A DNA stretch of 64,000 bases, from NCBI GenBank assembly GCA_029432815.1, contig JAROBA010000029.1, forward strand, positions 16,082 through 80,081, written 5' to 3'. The notes under the pieces were generated by a model. That model worked only from the letters and a program-made list of their open reading frames with translations. It was not told the DNA's origin and searched no databases. Shown here one piece after another: positions 1 to 7,787 of the stretch (position 1 is its first letter; the number at the start of each line of letters is the position of its first letter). This DNA is from Pontiellaceae bacterium B1224. GTDB taxonomy: Bacteria > Verrucomicrobiota > Kiritimatiellia > Kiritimatiellales > Pontiellaceae. Both the position numbers and the translations under genes were made by a program.

Positions 1-954
1 CGAACGGATCGCCTGGAAAGGTCCCTGCAGGCAGGTGAAAATATAATAGACCGTACCCATCATCAGCAGCTTCGGAATCGGTCCGTTCATCCGTGTCCCG
101 CGCGGAGCCGTCGCAAAGGTTCCGAAGAAGTTCGTGATTACCGCCATCACCGGAATGATCAGGCTGAATGAAAAGATGATGGAAACCGTCTGCAGCCAGT
201 GCGGGCTCGGACCGTGAATCATGTGGTGAGCGCCGGTCCAGACATAGACAAAGGAAATCACCCAGAAACCGATCATACTGAGCTTATGTGAATAGATCGG
301 CGTATTGAGCTGTTTCGGAATCAGGTAGTAGGCAATGGCCACACCGAGCGGGGTGAAAATGAGCCCCACCGCGTTGTGCACATAGAACCAGATCAGGTTG
401 GCCTGGTTGGTTCCATCCACCATCGGCATCTGGCTGAGCATGTTACCCGTGATATATACAAAGGTGGTCCAGATGACCGCTCCCAGCGTATACCAGACGG
501 TCACGTAAAGATATTTCACCTTGCGGATGGCCACCGTGCCGACCACGTTGATAAAGAACATGACCCAGCAGACTGCGACAAGATAATCGAACGGGGAAGG
601 GATTTCGCCATATTCCACATTCTTAACATGTCCGGTGGCGATACCAATTAAACCGCCGATCATCGTCAGGTTATAAAGAATGCCCATGGCAACTCCGAGC
701 TTTTCAGAGAAGAGCTTTGTATGGAGAATGCGCGGCAGAATCCAGAACAGGATACCCATATTGGCCTGGAGCAACCAGCCGAACAGGTTAATGTTGGTGT
801 GCAGCATACGTAGGCGCGGCATGGACAGATATTCAATGTCCCCGACCGTGGGCACCACAAATTTCAGCGCCGTAAGAATCCCCATCGTGAGCGCCAGCCC
901 GAAGAAGGCGCACGCTGAGATGATCATCATTTTTGCAGCAGTATCTTGTTTCAT
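1..954 (-). CDS. ccoN: Haem-copper oxidase subunit I, cbb3 (CcoN)-like, 3' end beyond the window
   Basis: Only the first 318 residues are in the window; the gene runs off the left edge. The protein is a polytopic membrane protein with the haem-copper oxidase signature: His52 in RMLHTNINLFGW (likely low-spin haem ligand), His193 in YVHNAVG (CuB ligand) and His243-His244 in TGAHHMIHGPSPHW (CuB pair). The VHNAVG and HH contexts resemble the C-family (cbb3) subunit that reduces O2 at the cytoplasmic membrane. The ATG overlaps the stop of the preceding cytochrome c gene (TAATG at 954-956), so translation is probably coupled. It is the last visible gene of the operon starting at 6537. Alternatives are a diverged subgroup of cbb3-like oxidases or, less likely, a NorB-like nitric oxide reductase; the missing C-terminal half would decide. 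Confidence 0.85.
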   Translation of the reverse strand, partial: MKQDTAAKMMIISACAFFGLALTMGILTALKFVVPTVGDIEYLSMPRLRMLHTNINLFGWLLQANMGILFWILPRILHTKLFSEKLGVAMGILYNLTMIGGLIGIATGHVKNVEYGEIPSPFDYLVAVCWVMFFINVVGTVAIRKVKYLYVTVWYTLGAVIWTTFVYITGNMLSQMPMVDGTNQANLIWFYVHNAVGLIFTPLGVAIAYYLIPKQLNTPIYSHKLSMIGFWVISFVYVWTGAHHMIHGPSPHWLQTVSIIFSFSLIIPVMAVITNFFGTFATAPRGTRMNGPIPKLLMMGTVYYIFTCLQGPFQAIRS

Positions 955-2714
955 TATTTTGCTTCCTCAGTGGTGTTCATTCGGATCCAGGCAATGATAT
1001 CCAGAATGGTCTGATCGCTCAGATGGTCATGGGCCGGCATTGGCGTTCCGGCAACGCCGAGCAGGATCGACTCGTACAAACGTTCGTCCGTCACAGCAGC
1101 CTGGCTGATGAACTCTTTATTGATCAGGTTACGCGGCAGCGGGTGAACCAGATCGTAGGCATTCGGCCCTTTTCCGTTAGCCAGCTTACCGTGGCAGGAG
1201 GTACAGAATTTCTGGAAGGCGACTTGTCCGTCTTCTGGATTGCCCTCTTCAATCACAATACCCTTACCTTTGTAGTCCATGCGCTCCGGGTCTCCAATCA
1301 TTGGAAGTTCCACTTCCATACGGGTGAAGGACTGATCTTCGCTCAGACTCTTTCCTTTAATGAACTCAACCAGCGTTGCCGCTTGTTTTTCGGTGAGCAC
1401 ATTCTTCCAGGCCGGCATAGCCGTTCCCGACACGCCGTTAAGAATGGAATTCTGGAACCGCTCGTCGTACGACGCCACAAACTGATACTTGCTCAGATCG
1501 CGCGGCAGCGGATCGAGCATGGCCGACACAATGCCGTCGCCCTTGAGATCCGGACCATGACAGGAAACGCAATAGGTGTCGTAGAGTTTCTGTCCTTCTG
1601 CAGAGGAGCCCAGTTTATAACTGAACGTATTCAGGAACATAACGAGGCTATCCAGTTCGGCTTCATTGTAGTCCTTGAACGTCGGCATAATGGAATCCGG
1701 CGAATGCACGCGCGCATTAACAATGTGATCCTTCACAAATTCCGGACCGCGGTTGCGCATGGTCCAGGTCAGCTCAGGTCCGATGTGCCCACCGGACAAT
1801 TCTCCGCCATCCGTGCGGAACGCATGACAGTTCACACAACCGCCCTTGGCAATCGACCCTTCAAACTGAACGCCCGCAAACATGGCGCGTCCGGCCGCTA
1901 CACTTGGTTCACTGATGCGAAGCACATCCGATGTCGGCTTAATATAACCGATCGGAGCGGTCGATTCAGAACGCAGACGATTTTTCTGCTGCCCTTTGAG
2001 ATAGGTAGCCAACGCGATGACAGGCTCATCATCATGCACCCAGTCGAATTCAGGCATTTTCGAATTTTCGTCGTTTGCTTTTGGATGAACAATCGATTCC
2101 ACCAGATAGTCAAACTTGAATTTTCCACCAGCATCGGTCAGCTCAGGTGCCTGCGACGAGGACGAAATTCCCGCAATTGTATGACAGCCCCAGCACGCTT
2201 TTTCGAGGAAGAGTTCGCGGCCCTGTTCATAGAGTTCAGCGCCAGCCAGATGACCGCTTTCCATGGCATGGCAACGCACGCAGCTCGCCTGTGCCATTGG
2301 GCCGACGAGCATGGGTTTGATCCATCCGTGAAACTCACCGTGCGCATCATGCATTTCAACGGCCCGGCCATTTCCGTCATGACAGACGACACAGCCGATA
2401 TCATTAAAGTTGTGGGGATCCTCTTCAAGCCCCGGCACAATCGGCGGATGGGTTGCCAATGGCAGCTGGAAATCCATCGCTTCCGGGTTTGAAACACCCA
2501 CATGGCAGGATTGACAGCGGTCAATGATGGCTCCTGCCGGAGTTGGCACATTGACCTGCTTTATTTCCGCACCGGGAAACTCAGCACCGAGCTCTGCATA
2601 ATATTCTTTTTGATATTTTACAAAATCCTGATCGGTTGCCTTCTTCATCGACATCGCGAAAAATACAAATCCAGCAAAAGCGAGAATGAGGAGTGTACGA
2701 TAGTCCTTAATCAT
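954..2714 (-). CDS. Membrane-anchored heptahaem cytochrome c
   Basis: This 586-residue protein has one N-terminal membrane anchor (about residues 7-23) and seven CXXCH haem motifs at C67, C108, C145, C174, C293, C382 and C504. The first four are packed in a multihaem segment. The last three belong to class-I cytochrome c folds with downstream methionine contexts (for example TAMPAW and TPMPAH), like the tandem c domains of CcoP. It probably carries electrons from the cytochrome b/Rieske complex to the oxidase encoded next to it, in the periplasm. I chose the ATG at 2714 because GGGGGAGGG lies just upstream and it starts 1 nt after the cytochrome b stop; an in-frame upstream start at 2756 would overlap cytochrome b and precede the membrane anchor with a polar stretch. 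No separate CcoO or CcoP gene is seen, so this protein may replace them (inference). Confidence 0.9.
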   Translation of the reverse strand: MIKDYRTLLILAFAGFVFFAMSMKKATDQDFVKYQKEYYAELGAEFPGAEIKQVNVPTPAGAIIDRCQSCHVGVSNPEAMDFQLPLATHPPIVPGLEEDPHNFNDIGCVVCHDGNGRAVEMHDAHGEFHGWIKPMLVGPMAQASCVRCHAMESGHLAGAELYEQGRELFLEKACWGCHTIAGISSSSQAPELTDAGGKFKFDYLVESIVHPKANDENSKMPEFDWVHDDEPVIALATYLKGQQKNRLRSESTAPIGYIKPTSDVLRISEPSVAAGRAMFAGVQFEGSIAKGGCVNCHAFRTDGGELSGGHIGPELTWTMRNRGPEFVKDHIVNARVHSPDSIMPTFKDYNEAELDSLVMFLNTFSYKLGSSAEGQKLYDTYCVSCHGPDLKGDGIVSAMLDPLPRDLSKYQFVASYDERFQNSILNGVSGTAMPAWKNVLTEKQAATLVEFIKGKSLSEDQSFTRMEVELPMIGDPERMDYKGKGIVIEEGNPEDGQVAFQKFCTSCHGKLANGKGPNAYDLVHPLPRNLINKEFISQAAVTDERLYESILLGVAGTPMPAHDHLSDQTILDIIAWIRMNTTEEAK

Positions 2715-2715
2715 T

Positions 2716-4056
2716 TTAGTGCCCTCCCCCAACGGTTTCGACCCACGGATAAACAATGGCCCAGTTTTCTCCTCGGAAATAAACCCCGATGATTATCAGC
2801 GCGAGCATGAAGAGGTACATGCCGATAAACAGGGCATTTTCAAGATTGCGCTCTCTGGCAAACCAGACGCCGGGAATATTTTTCCGGTAGGTCTTCGTGA
2901 ATGTTTCCAAAAAGATTTCTATATAAGGAAGGAACATCACACCGCCGGCCATGATGCCGGGAATTACAATGCCGCCAATAAAGCCGTGATAGGAAACGAG
3001 CTCCTGCAATCCCAGGAAGTACCACGGTGCTTTCGACGGATTTGTCGGATGGTTCGGATCGGCCGGACCTTCCAGCGGGGCATCGAACAGAACGGAAATT
3101 AAACTGAGGAATGCCACAACACCAACCAGTACGATCAGTTCGCGAACAATCAGCTTCGGCCAGGCAAACATCATCTGGTCGGTTTCTTCATTAACCTTGG
3201 GCTCATTACCCTTCACGATTTCAACCAGCTTATAGCTGCGAGCAGATTTGAATACAGAGTTGTTTTTAACCTCGCCGAATTCTTCATCCGGGATCTGTTT
3301 TTCTTTGCTGGTGTCGGCCGGACGCGCCAGCCCGCCATCCTTGCGGATGCGGAAGAAGTGAACCGCGATCAGGAAGCCCATCACAGCCGGCAATACCGCC
3401 ACGTGCAGGACATAGAACCGAATCAGAGCCTCGGACCCCACATCAGAGTCGCCGAGCAGAATGCCGCGAATCAGCGCGCCGCCTGGAGCGATCTTCGCGA
3501 TTTCCGTTCCCACCTTAACACCCCAGAATGCCAGCTGGTCCCAGGGAAGCAGATAGCCGGTATAAGAAAGGAATACGGTCAGCAGACCGAGGATACAGCC
3601 GATGACCCAGTTGAATTCGCGCCCGCCACGATGCGCGCCGGCGAGATAAACACGCAACATATGCAGTGCCACAAAGGCGACCATGCCGTGCGCCGCCCAG
3701 CGGTGCATGTTCCGGAGGAAACCGCCCCAGAATACATTACTGCGCAGGTTGAGCATGCGGCTGTAGGCGTCCGGCAGTCCATCAGGACCGATGGCGGTCG
3801 ATGGAACATAATGGAACATCAGCAAAATCCCGGTCACGGAAAGCAGCAGGAAGAGATAGAACGTAATCAGTCCCAGCCCCATCGTGGTCTTGAATTTGAC
3901 CGAGCGCTTGTGAATTTTGACCGGTTGAATATGAAGCAGCACATTGCTGAACATAATCTTGGACTTCGTCAGTCCGGTGTTATCCATACGATGCCGAAAG
4001 AACGAGTAATATAACCTGTTCCCGAAATCCTTGGCCTTTTCGATTAATTCATTCAT
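2716..4056 (-). CDS. Cytochrome b of a bc/b6f-type quinol:cytochrome c oxidoreductase
   Basis: This 446-residue integral membrane protein fuses the four-helix haem-binding half and the C-terminal half. Haem ligands are visible as H118/H132 and H218/H233. The second histidine in each helix is 14 and 15 residues after the first; the 15 spacing is typical of cytochrome b6 rather than mitochondrial cytochrome b. The Qo-site motif that is PEWY in ubiquinol enzymes reads APWY (KAPWYFLGLQEL), with Pro at the Glu position, a change known from low-potential (menaquinol) enzymes. A long loop (about residues 240-310) separates the halves. It works with the Rieske protein encoded 30 nt upstream and the heptahaem cytochrome downstream to oxidise quinol in the cytoplasmic membrane. 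Confidence 0.93.
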   Translation of the reverse strand: MNELIEKAKDFGNRLYYSFFRHRMDNTGLTKSKIMFSNVLLHIQPVKIHKRSVKFKTTMGLGLITFYLFLLLSVTGILLMFHYVPSTAIGPDGLPDAYSRMLNLRSNVFWGGFLRNMHRWAAHGMVAFVALHMLRVYLAGAHRGGREFNWVIGCILGLLTVFLSYTGYLLPWDQLAFWGVKVGTEIAKIAPGGALIRGILLGDSDVGSEALIRFYVLHVAVLPAVMGFLIAVHFFRIRKDGGLARPADTSKEKQIPDEEFGEVKNNSVFKSARSYKLVEIVKGNEPKVNEETDQMMFAWPKLIVRELIVLVGVVAFLSLISVLFDAPLEGPADPNHPTNPSKAPWYFLGLQELVSYHGFIGGIVIPGIMAGGVMFLPYIEIFLETFTKTYRKNIPGVWFARERNLENALFIGMYLFMLALIIIGVYFRGENWAIVYPWVETVGGGH

Positions 4057-4086
4057 TTAATATCCCCCAAAAACAAGTGCGGGCCG

Positions 4087-4560
4087 TTAGGCAACCGGGA
4101 AAAAAGTGCCTTCCGGCAATGAGGTCGCGGTGTCGATTTCGACCTGTCCACCGGGGACCGTTTTGATTTCAAGCCACGGTAGCGTTTTGGGTGCAGGGCC
4201 GCCGACCACCAGCCCATCGGTATCGTATTGCGAACCATGGCACGGGCACTGAAACCCGGTTTCAACCCGGTTGACCGTGCAGCCAAGATGCGTACAAACC
4301 AGCGAAATAGCAGCAATTTCCGTTGCGGTCTGCCGGCGCAATACCACCTTCATGTCTTCGAAAATCAGTTCATCACCGACATCCGGGAGGTCGGCCACCG
4401 GCACCAGAAATTTCTGGGGTGTTCCATAGGAAACCACCGGGAACATATATTTAAACAGGGCTCCACCGGTTCCGGCTGCAGCAAGTCCCATCAAGCCGAA
4501 AGCCGATCCCATGGTGATCAGCTCGCGCCGGCTCTTACCTTCTTTTTTTTCTTTCGACAT
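4087..4560 (-). CDS. Rieske [2Fe-2S] protein
   Basis: This 157-residue protein has an N-terminal twin-arginine type signal-anchor (SRRELITMG followed by a hydrophobic segment to about residue 38) and a C-terminal Rieske fold. The cluster ligands are in CTHLGC (C89, H91, plus disulphide C94) and CPCHGS (C105, H108, plus disulphide C107). It accepts electrons from quinol at the cytochrome b Qo site and passes them to cytochrome c on the periplasmic face. Its ATG overlaps the stop codon of the small CcoS-like gene (TAATG at 4558-4562), and cytochrome b follows after 30 nt, so the order is the usual Rieske then cytochrome b. Confidence 0.94.
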   Translation of the reverse strand: MSKEKKEGKSRRELITMGSAFGLMGLAAAGTGGALFKYMFPVVSYGTPQKFLVPVADLPDVGDELIFEDMKVVLRRQTATEIAAISLVCTHLGCTVNRVETGFQCPCHGSQYDTDGLVVGGPAPKTLPWLEIKTVPGGQVEIDTATSLPEGTFFPVA

Positions 4561-4739
4561 TATTTACTCCCTCCATCAACAGCACCGTTCGCGTGCTTTT
4601 CCTCTTCGCGGAAAATTACATACTTCGCTTCTTCAGGATCGTCAAATTGACCGTCCTTAACCGCCCACCGAAATAGTCCGAAAAAGATCAGGCCCAGCAG
4701 CGTTGTAGCTATTAAAAGGATAATGGTCAGAATTAACAT
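4560..4739 (-). CDS. ccoS: CcoS-like cbb3 oxidase assembly protein (59 aa)
   Basis: This small gene encodes one N-terminal transmembrane helix (about residues 2-23) followed by [20 protein letters not shown], then an acidic and polar tail. The [10 protein letters not shown] block matches the CcoS family signature (W-A-x-x-x-G-Q-F-D-D), and the 59-residue length fits. CcoS is needed to insert cofactors into the catalytic subunit of cbb3 oxidases, which supports the cbb3 reading of the gene at the left edge. GGAGATAACCC precedes the ATG, and the stop overlaps the Rieske start. No CcoI or CcoG gene is seen nearby. A plain single-helix protein of unknown role is the only alternative. Confidence 0.85.
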   Translation of the reverse strand: MLILTIILLIATTLLGLIFFGLFRWAVKDGQFDDPEEAKYVIFREEEKHANGAVDGGSK

Positions 4740-4749
4740 GGGTTATCTC

Positions 4750-6537
4750 CTATGCGAAACAATCCTCAAACTCATTCACCGACATCTTGCACGCGCCGGT
4801 CGGACACTTCTGTGCACACATACCACAGCGAATGCACTTGAGCGGATCGAACAGCATGACCGATCCCTCCGCTTCAGCCACTTCCATGCTGCCGAATTCT
4901 TTTTCAGCCAGCATGACTAGATCGTTGCCACCATCTACGCGATCCACCGTTTTCATCGAAAGACAGTACGACGGACAGACATCCACGCAACCGCCGCAGA
5001 GAATACAGATGTCCCCTTCGAAGGTTGGGTGAATATGGCATTCCAGACAACGGCTGGACTGTTCCTTTGCATCAAAATCGGGGTATTCCACTGTCGTGTT
5101 GAATTCCGGCTCTTCCGCTGGCTTAACCGGCAGTTCTTCTCGCTCTTCGCGCTCTTCATCCACATACAGCGATTTTCTTCCATACTCAGGAAGATCGGTG
5201 AAGGTGATTTTACGCTTCAGCGATTTCGGTGCATCGCCGGTAATAAAGGAATGAATACCCTGGGCCGCCTTACTGCCCGAAGCCACGGCATCAATAAACA
5301 GTTTCGGACCGTGCGCAATATCGCCGCCCACAAACACATTCGGTTTGCTGGTCTGCAGCGTTTCTTCGTTCACCACTTTCACCCAGCCCTGAGGCGTCAC
5401 TTCCACGCCCGAACCTTCCAGGAAGTCCAGATCAGAACCCTGCCCGACTGCAAAGAAGACCGCATCGCCTTCAATCAAACGGGTTTCTTCTTCGAGCTGC
5501 GGCGAAAACTTGCCGTCCTCATCAAAAACGCGGATTACTTTACTGACGATCAGCCCCTTGATTTTACCGTCTTCCACGACAATTTCGCGGGGGCCCCAGC
5601 CATCGTTGATCGTGACTCCTTCACGACGACCGCCTTCGCGCTCGTCGACAGAACCGGTCATTTCATTCAGGTGCTCGCGTTCCAGACAGGCCAGCTGAAC
5701 ATCGGGCGATCCGCAACGAAGCGCGGAACGTGCCACGTCGAACGCCACATCGCCGCCACCGATTACAATCGAACGGGTTGTGGAAAGGTCCCACTTTTCA
5801 CGCAGATTGAAATCGAACAGGAAGGCGAGGCCAATGTATGCATCTTTATGATCGGCATTCGGAATCGGAATTTTTTTACCTTTGGCCAAACCCACCGCGA
5901 TGTAAACGGCATCGTGTTTTTTCTCCAATTCCTTGAACGAAATATCGCTCCCGACGTCCACGCCGTTTTTCACTTCGATGTTATCGAACTGCTCGATTGA
6001 GGCCAGCTCGTCGGCCACCACTTTACGCGAGAGTCGGTTGATCGGAACACCCTGTACCAGCTGGCCTCCGGATTTTTCCCAGCGCTCATATATCGTAACG
6101 GCATAGCCCAGTCGGGCGAGGTCGTGTGCAGCCGTATAGCCTGCACACCCGCCGCCAATGATGCCTACAGATTTCCCGTTCAGCTGAGGATCAACGGAAC
6201 CCGGAGCGATGGAGAAGGTCAGCGGTTTCCTGAGATCACCCTTTTCAGGACCATGCTTGTCCGTAAGAAAACCTTTAATATTGCGAATAACAACGGCTTC
6301 ATCCACATCTGAGCGGCGGCAACCTTTTTCGCAGGGCGCGCCGCAGACTTTTCCGCAAATGGATGCAAATGGGTTGGTGGCGCGGGAGATGGCATACGCC
6401 TCTTCATATTTCCCGGCAACGGTCGCCATCAGATAGCCGCGCGCGTCCGTGCTTACAGGGCAGGAATTACGGCACTTCACCTCGGCTTCATAATACTCGT
6501 CCGTAGGTAGTTCTACCTGAATTTTTTCAAATGCCAT
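4750..6537 (-). CDS. GltD-like NAD(P)/FAD oxidoreductase with C-terminal 2x[4Fe-4S] ferredoxin domain
   Basis: This 595-residue soluble flavoprotein resembles the small subunit of glutamate synthase. It has an N-terminal cysteine-rich helical domain (CRNSCPVSTDARGY, then CGKVCGAPCEKGC), an FAD-binding GIIGGGCAGYTAA at about residue 124, a second dinucleotide site GGGDVAFDVARSALRCG, and FVGGDIA near the FAD end. At the C-terminus (about residues 493-580) two [4Fe-4S] sites appear: CxxC…CxxCGGCVDVCP and CIRCGMCAQKCP. It starts the respiratory operon, so I infer that it feeds electrons from NAD(P)H or a ferredoxin towards quinone or the bc complex rather than making glutamate; no large glutamate synthase subunit is present. 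The start ATG follows GGGAGG at 8 nt. Confidence 0.85.
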   Translation of the reverse strand: MAFEKIQVELPTDEYYEAEVKCRNSCPVSTDARGYLMATVAGKYEEAYAISRATNPFASICGKVCGAPCEKGCRRSDVDEAVVIRNIKGFLTDKHGPEKGDLRKPLTFSIAPGSVDPQLNGKSVGIIGGGCAGYTAAHDLARLGYAVTIYERWEKSGGQLVQGVPINRLSRKVVADELASIEQFDNIEVKNGVDVGSDISFKELEKKHDAVYIAVGLAKGKKIPIPNADHKDAYIGLAFLFDFNLREKWDLSTTRSIVIGGGDVAFDVARSALRCGSPDVQLACLEREHLNEMTGSVDEREGGRREGVTINDGWGPREIVVEDGKIKGLIVSKVIRVFDEDGKFSPQLEEETRLIEGDAVFFAVGQGSDLDFLEGSGVEVTPQGWVKVVNEETLQTSKPNVFVGGDIAHGPKLFIDAVASGSKAAQGIHSFITGDAPKSLKRKITFTDLPEYGRKSLYVDEEREEREELPVKPAEEPEFNTTVEYPDFDAKEQSSRCLECHIHPTFEGDICILCGGCVDVCPSYCLSMKTVDRVDGGNDLVMLAEKEFGSMEVAEAEGSVMLFDPLKCIRCGMCAQKCPTGACKMSVNEFEDCFA

Positions 6538-6942
6538 GTCATGCGCCTCCCTGTGAAAAAACTACAATACAAAACATGTGCGGTTTAATCACGTCTTTAA
6601 TAATTCAAAATTTATCGCACCGCTTCGGCTTGGTTGCAACCCTAAATTGGTATTTAAATACCGATTTAGTCACATTTTACTTTTACGTCACGGATTCCAC
6701 TATTTGGAAGTCCCGTAAAGCCCCTTTTTCCAAGCCATGGAACGCCCTTGTTTAGGCTCAAATTCCTAGTAATTTTTGCAAAAACAAGTCTCGCAATTCT
6801 TTTTTTCCATCTTTAGCCTCGCTTCGTGGATTAATTAATAATCCTCCCTTCGGGGAAGTATCATGCGCGACCGGTTCTATAAGGGGATTGGTCAAAGAAG
6901 AAAGAATGGCTGGAAACAGCCCGTTTAGGAGTACAGGTAGTT
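6538..6942. other. 405-bp non-coding region between divergent genes
   Basis: The stretch is AT-rich compared with its neighbours and has no convincing open frame. It must contain the promoter of the respiratory operon (leftward) and that of cspA (rightward). Visible structure: a near-perfect palindrome at 6644-6667, a TTCCANNNNNTGGAA copy at 6728-6742, an imperfect GGATTA/TAATCC inverted repeat at 6828-6844, and a small hairpin with a UUCG tetraloop (TCCC-TTCG-GGGA) at 6845-6856. The last two could lie in the cold-shock leader. I cannot place -35/-10 boxes with confidence. Confidence 0.6.
6644..6667. promoter_or_regulatory. Candidate operator: 24-bp palindrome centred on GGTATTTAAATACC
   Basis: The inner 14 bp GGTATTTAAATACC (6649-6662) is a perfect palindrome; after one mismatched pair it continues with AAAT on the left and ATTT on the right. 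It lies 107 bp upstream of the start codon of the respiratory operon and 276 bp before cspA. The size and symmetry suggest a dimeric regulator site, most plausibly for the respiratory operon. No family could be assigned; it does not match the FNR/CRP consensus. Confidence 0.5.
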
Positions 6943-7158
6943 ATGTCAGACCAAATCGAAACCGGCACCGTGAAGTGGTTTAATGATGAAAAGGGCTTTG
7001 GATTTATCGCCCGTGAAACAGGTGATGATGTGTTTGTGCACTTCACCGCCATCAACATGGAAGGCCGCCGCTCGTTACAGGAAGGACAGAGCGTTACGTT
7101 TAACGTCGAAAACGGACAAAAGGGCCCGCAGGCCACTAACGTCTCACTCGTCGGTTAG
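6943..7158 (+). CDS. cspA: Cold-shock protein, CspA family
   Basis: This 71-residue single-domain nucleic-acid chaperone has the full cold-shock fold: [15 protein letters not shown] contains RNP1 (KGFGFI) and DDVFVHF contains RNP2. Length is normal for the family (about 65-75). It binds single-stranded RNA/DNA in the cytoplasm and keeps mRNA unstructured at low temperature. A long AT-rich leader upstream with a UUCG hairpin fits the structured 5' UTRs typical of cold-shock mRNAs, though temperature control is only inferred. A double palindrome with a T-run follows the stop codon. Confidence 0.96.
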   Translation: MSDQIETGTVKWFNDEKGFGFIARETGDDVFVHFTAINMEGRRSLQEGQSVTFNVENGQKGPQATNVSLVG

Positions 7159-7184
7159 ACCCGCCGATTTCCTGATCCTATATA

Positions 7185-7229
7185 TTCCAAAGGTTGGAAA
7201 AACATTTTTCCAGCCTCTGGATTTTTTTG
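7185..7229 (+). repeat. Double TTCCA palindrome after cspA, possible terminator
   Basis: Two palindromes lie in tandem: TTCCAAAGGTTGGAA (7185-7199) and TCCAGCCTCTGGA (7209-7221), followed by a run of seven T. The right arm of the first and left arm of the second can also pair (GGTTGGAAAAA with TTTTTCCAGCC, one G-T pair), giving an 11-bp stem close to the T-run that could terminate cspA transcription. The layout (second core starting 24 nt after the first) is the same as at 12585-12621. Confidence 0.7.
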
Positions 7230-7294
7230 TATCGCAACAAACGGGAATTCAAAAGGAAGCGAGCTTCCTCGCCACGAATTCAGGACCGTGGCAA

Positions 7295-7693
7295 CTATAC
7301 GACCGGACGACGGTCAGCGCATAAATTCATTGCAGCAGCCATCTCCTCATCGGTCAACATTACGACCGTGTTCAGCTTTTCATTAAAGGTTGTATCGGCC
7401 GTATAGCGCAGTATTGTTTTTTCCGCATATCCGGGCTTTGAAAAACACCAGGCCACCGGTTCCCCGATCTGATAAAAAACGGCTGAAGGCTGAATGTAAT
7501 TCCGGGACTCGGACTCCAGATCGCAGCTTCTGCCGCCGAAAACCCATTCCGAATTCCCAACGCGATAACTCACACTAACGTCACCTAACGGTTGTCCCAT
7601 TCGGTCGAGCACGCGGAAAACACCCCGGCATTCGCGGTATCCCGCCATCATGGCTTCGACTCGCATAATCACATTTTTTACGGTCTTCATCAT
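7295..7693 (-). CDS. Hypothetical protein with a carboxypeptidase-regulatory-like fold
   Basis: I do not recognise the protein (132 residues). After about 22 residues it has the pattern of a small Ig-like carboxypeptidase regulatory domain: GVFRVLDRMGQPLGDVSVSY, then …FSKPGYAEKTI…, ending NTVVML. No signal peptide, anchor or catalytic motif is evident, so it may be cytoplasmic. I chose the ATG at 7693 because GGAG lies 8 nt upstream; an in-frame ATG at 7714 is possible. The gene converges on cspA and stands alone, with no obvious operon partner. Confidence 0.6.
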   Translation of the reverse strand: MMKTVKNVIMRVEAMMAGYRECRGVFRVLDRMGQPLGDVSVSYRVGNSEWVFGGRSCDLESESRNYIQPSAVFYQIGEPVAWCFSKPGYAEKTILRYTADTTFNEKLNTVVMLTDEEMAAAMNLCADRRPVV

Positions 7694-7787
7694 AACGACT
7701 TCTCCTGCCTTCATAACAGAGCACGTCTTTAACCGGAAAATCTTATACGACTTCTGAGAAAATATGTTTGAAAGACCCGCCGTGGAC

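Noticed and set aside
933..2492. Long plus-strand open frame opposite the heptahaem cytochrome gene
   Set aside because: It has no family features and exists because of the codon bias of the real minus-strand gene, which has seven CXXCH motifs.
4053..4316. Minus-strand small frame between Rieske and cytochrome b
   Set aside because: It lies almost wholly inside the Rieske coding sequence in another frame; the Rieske cluster motifs settle which frame is used.
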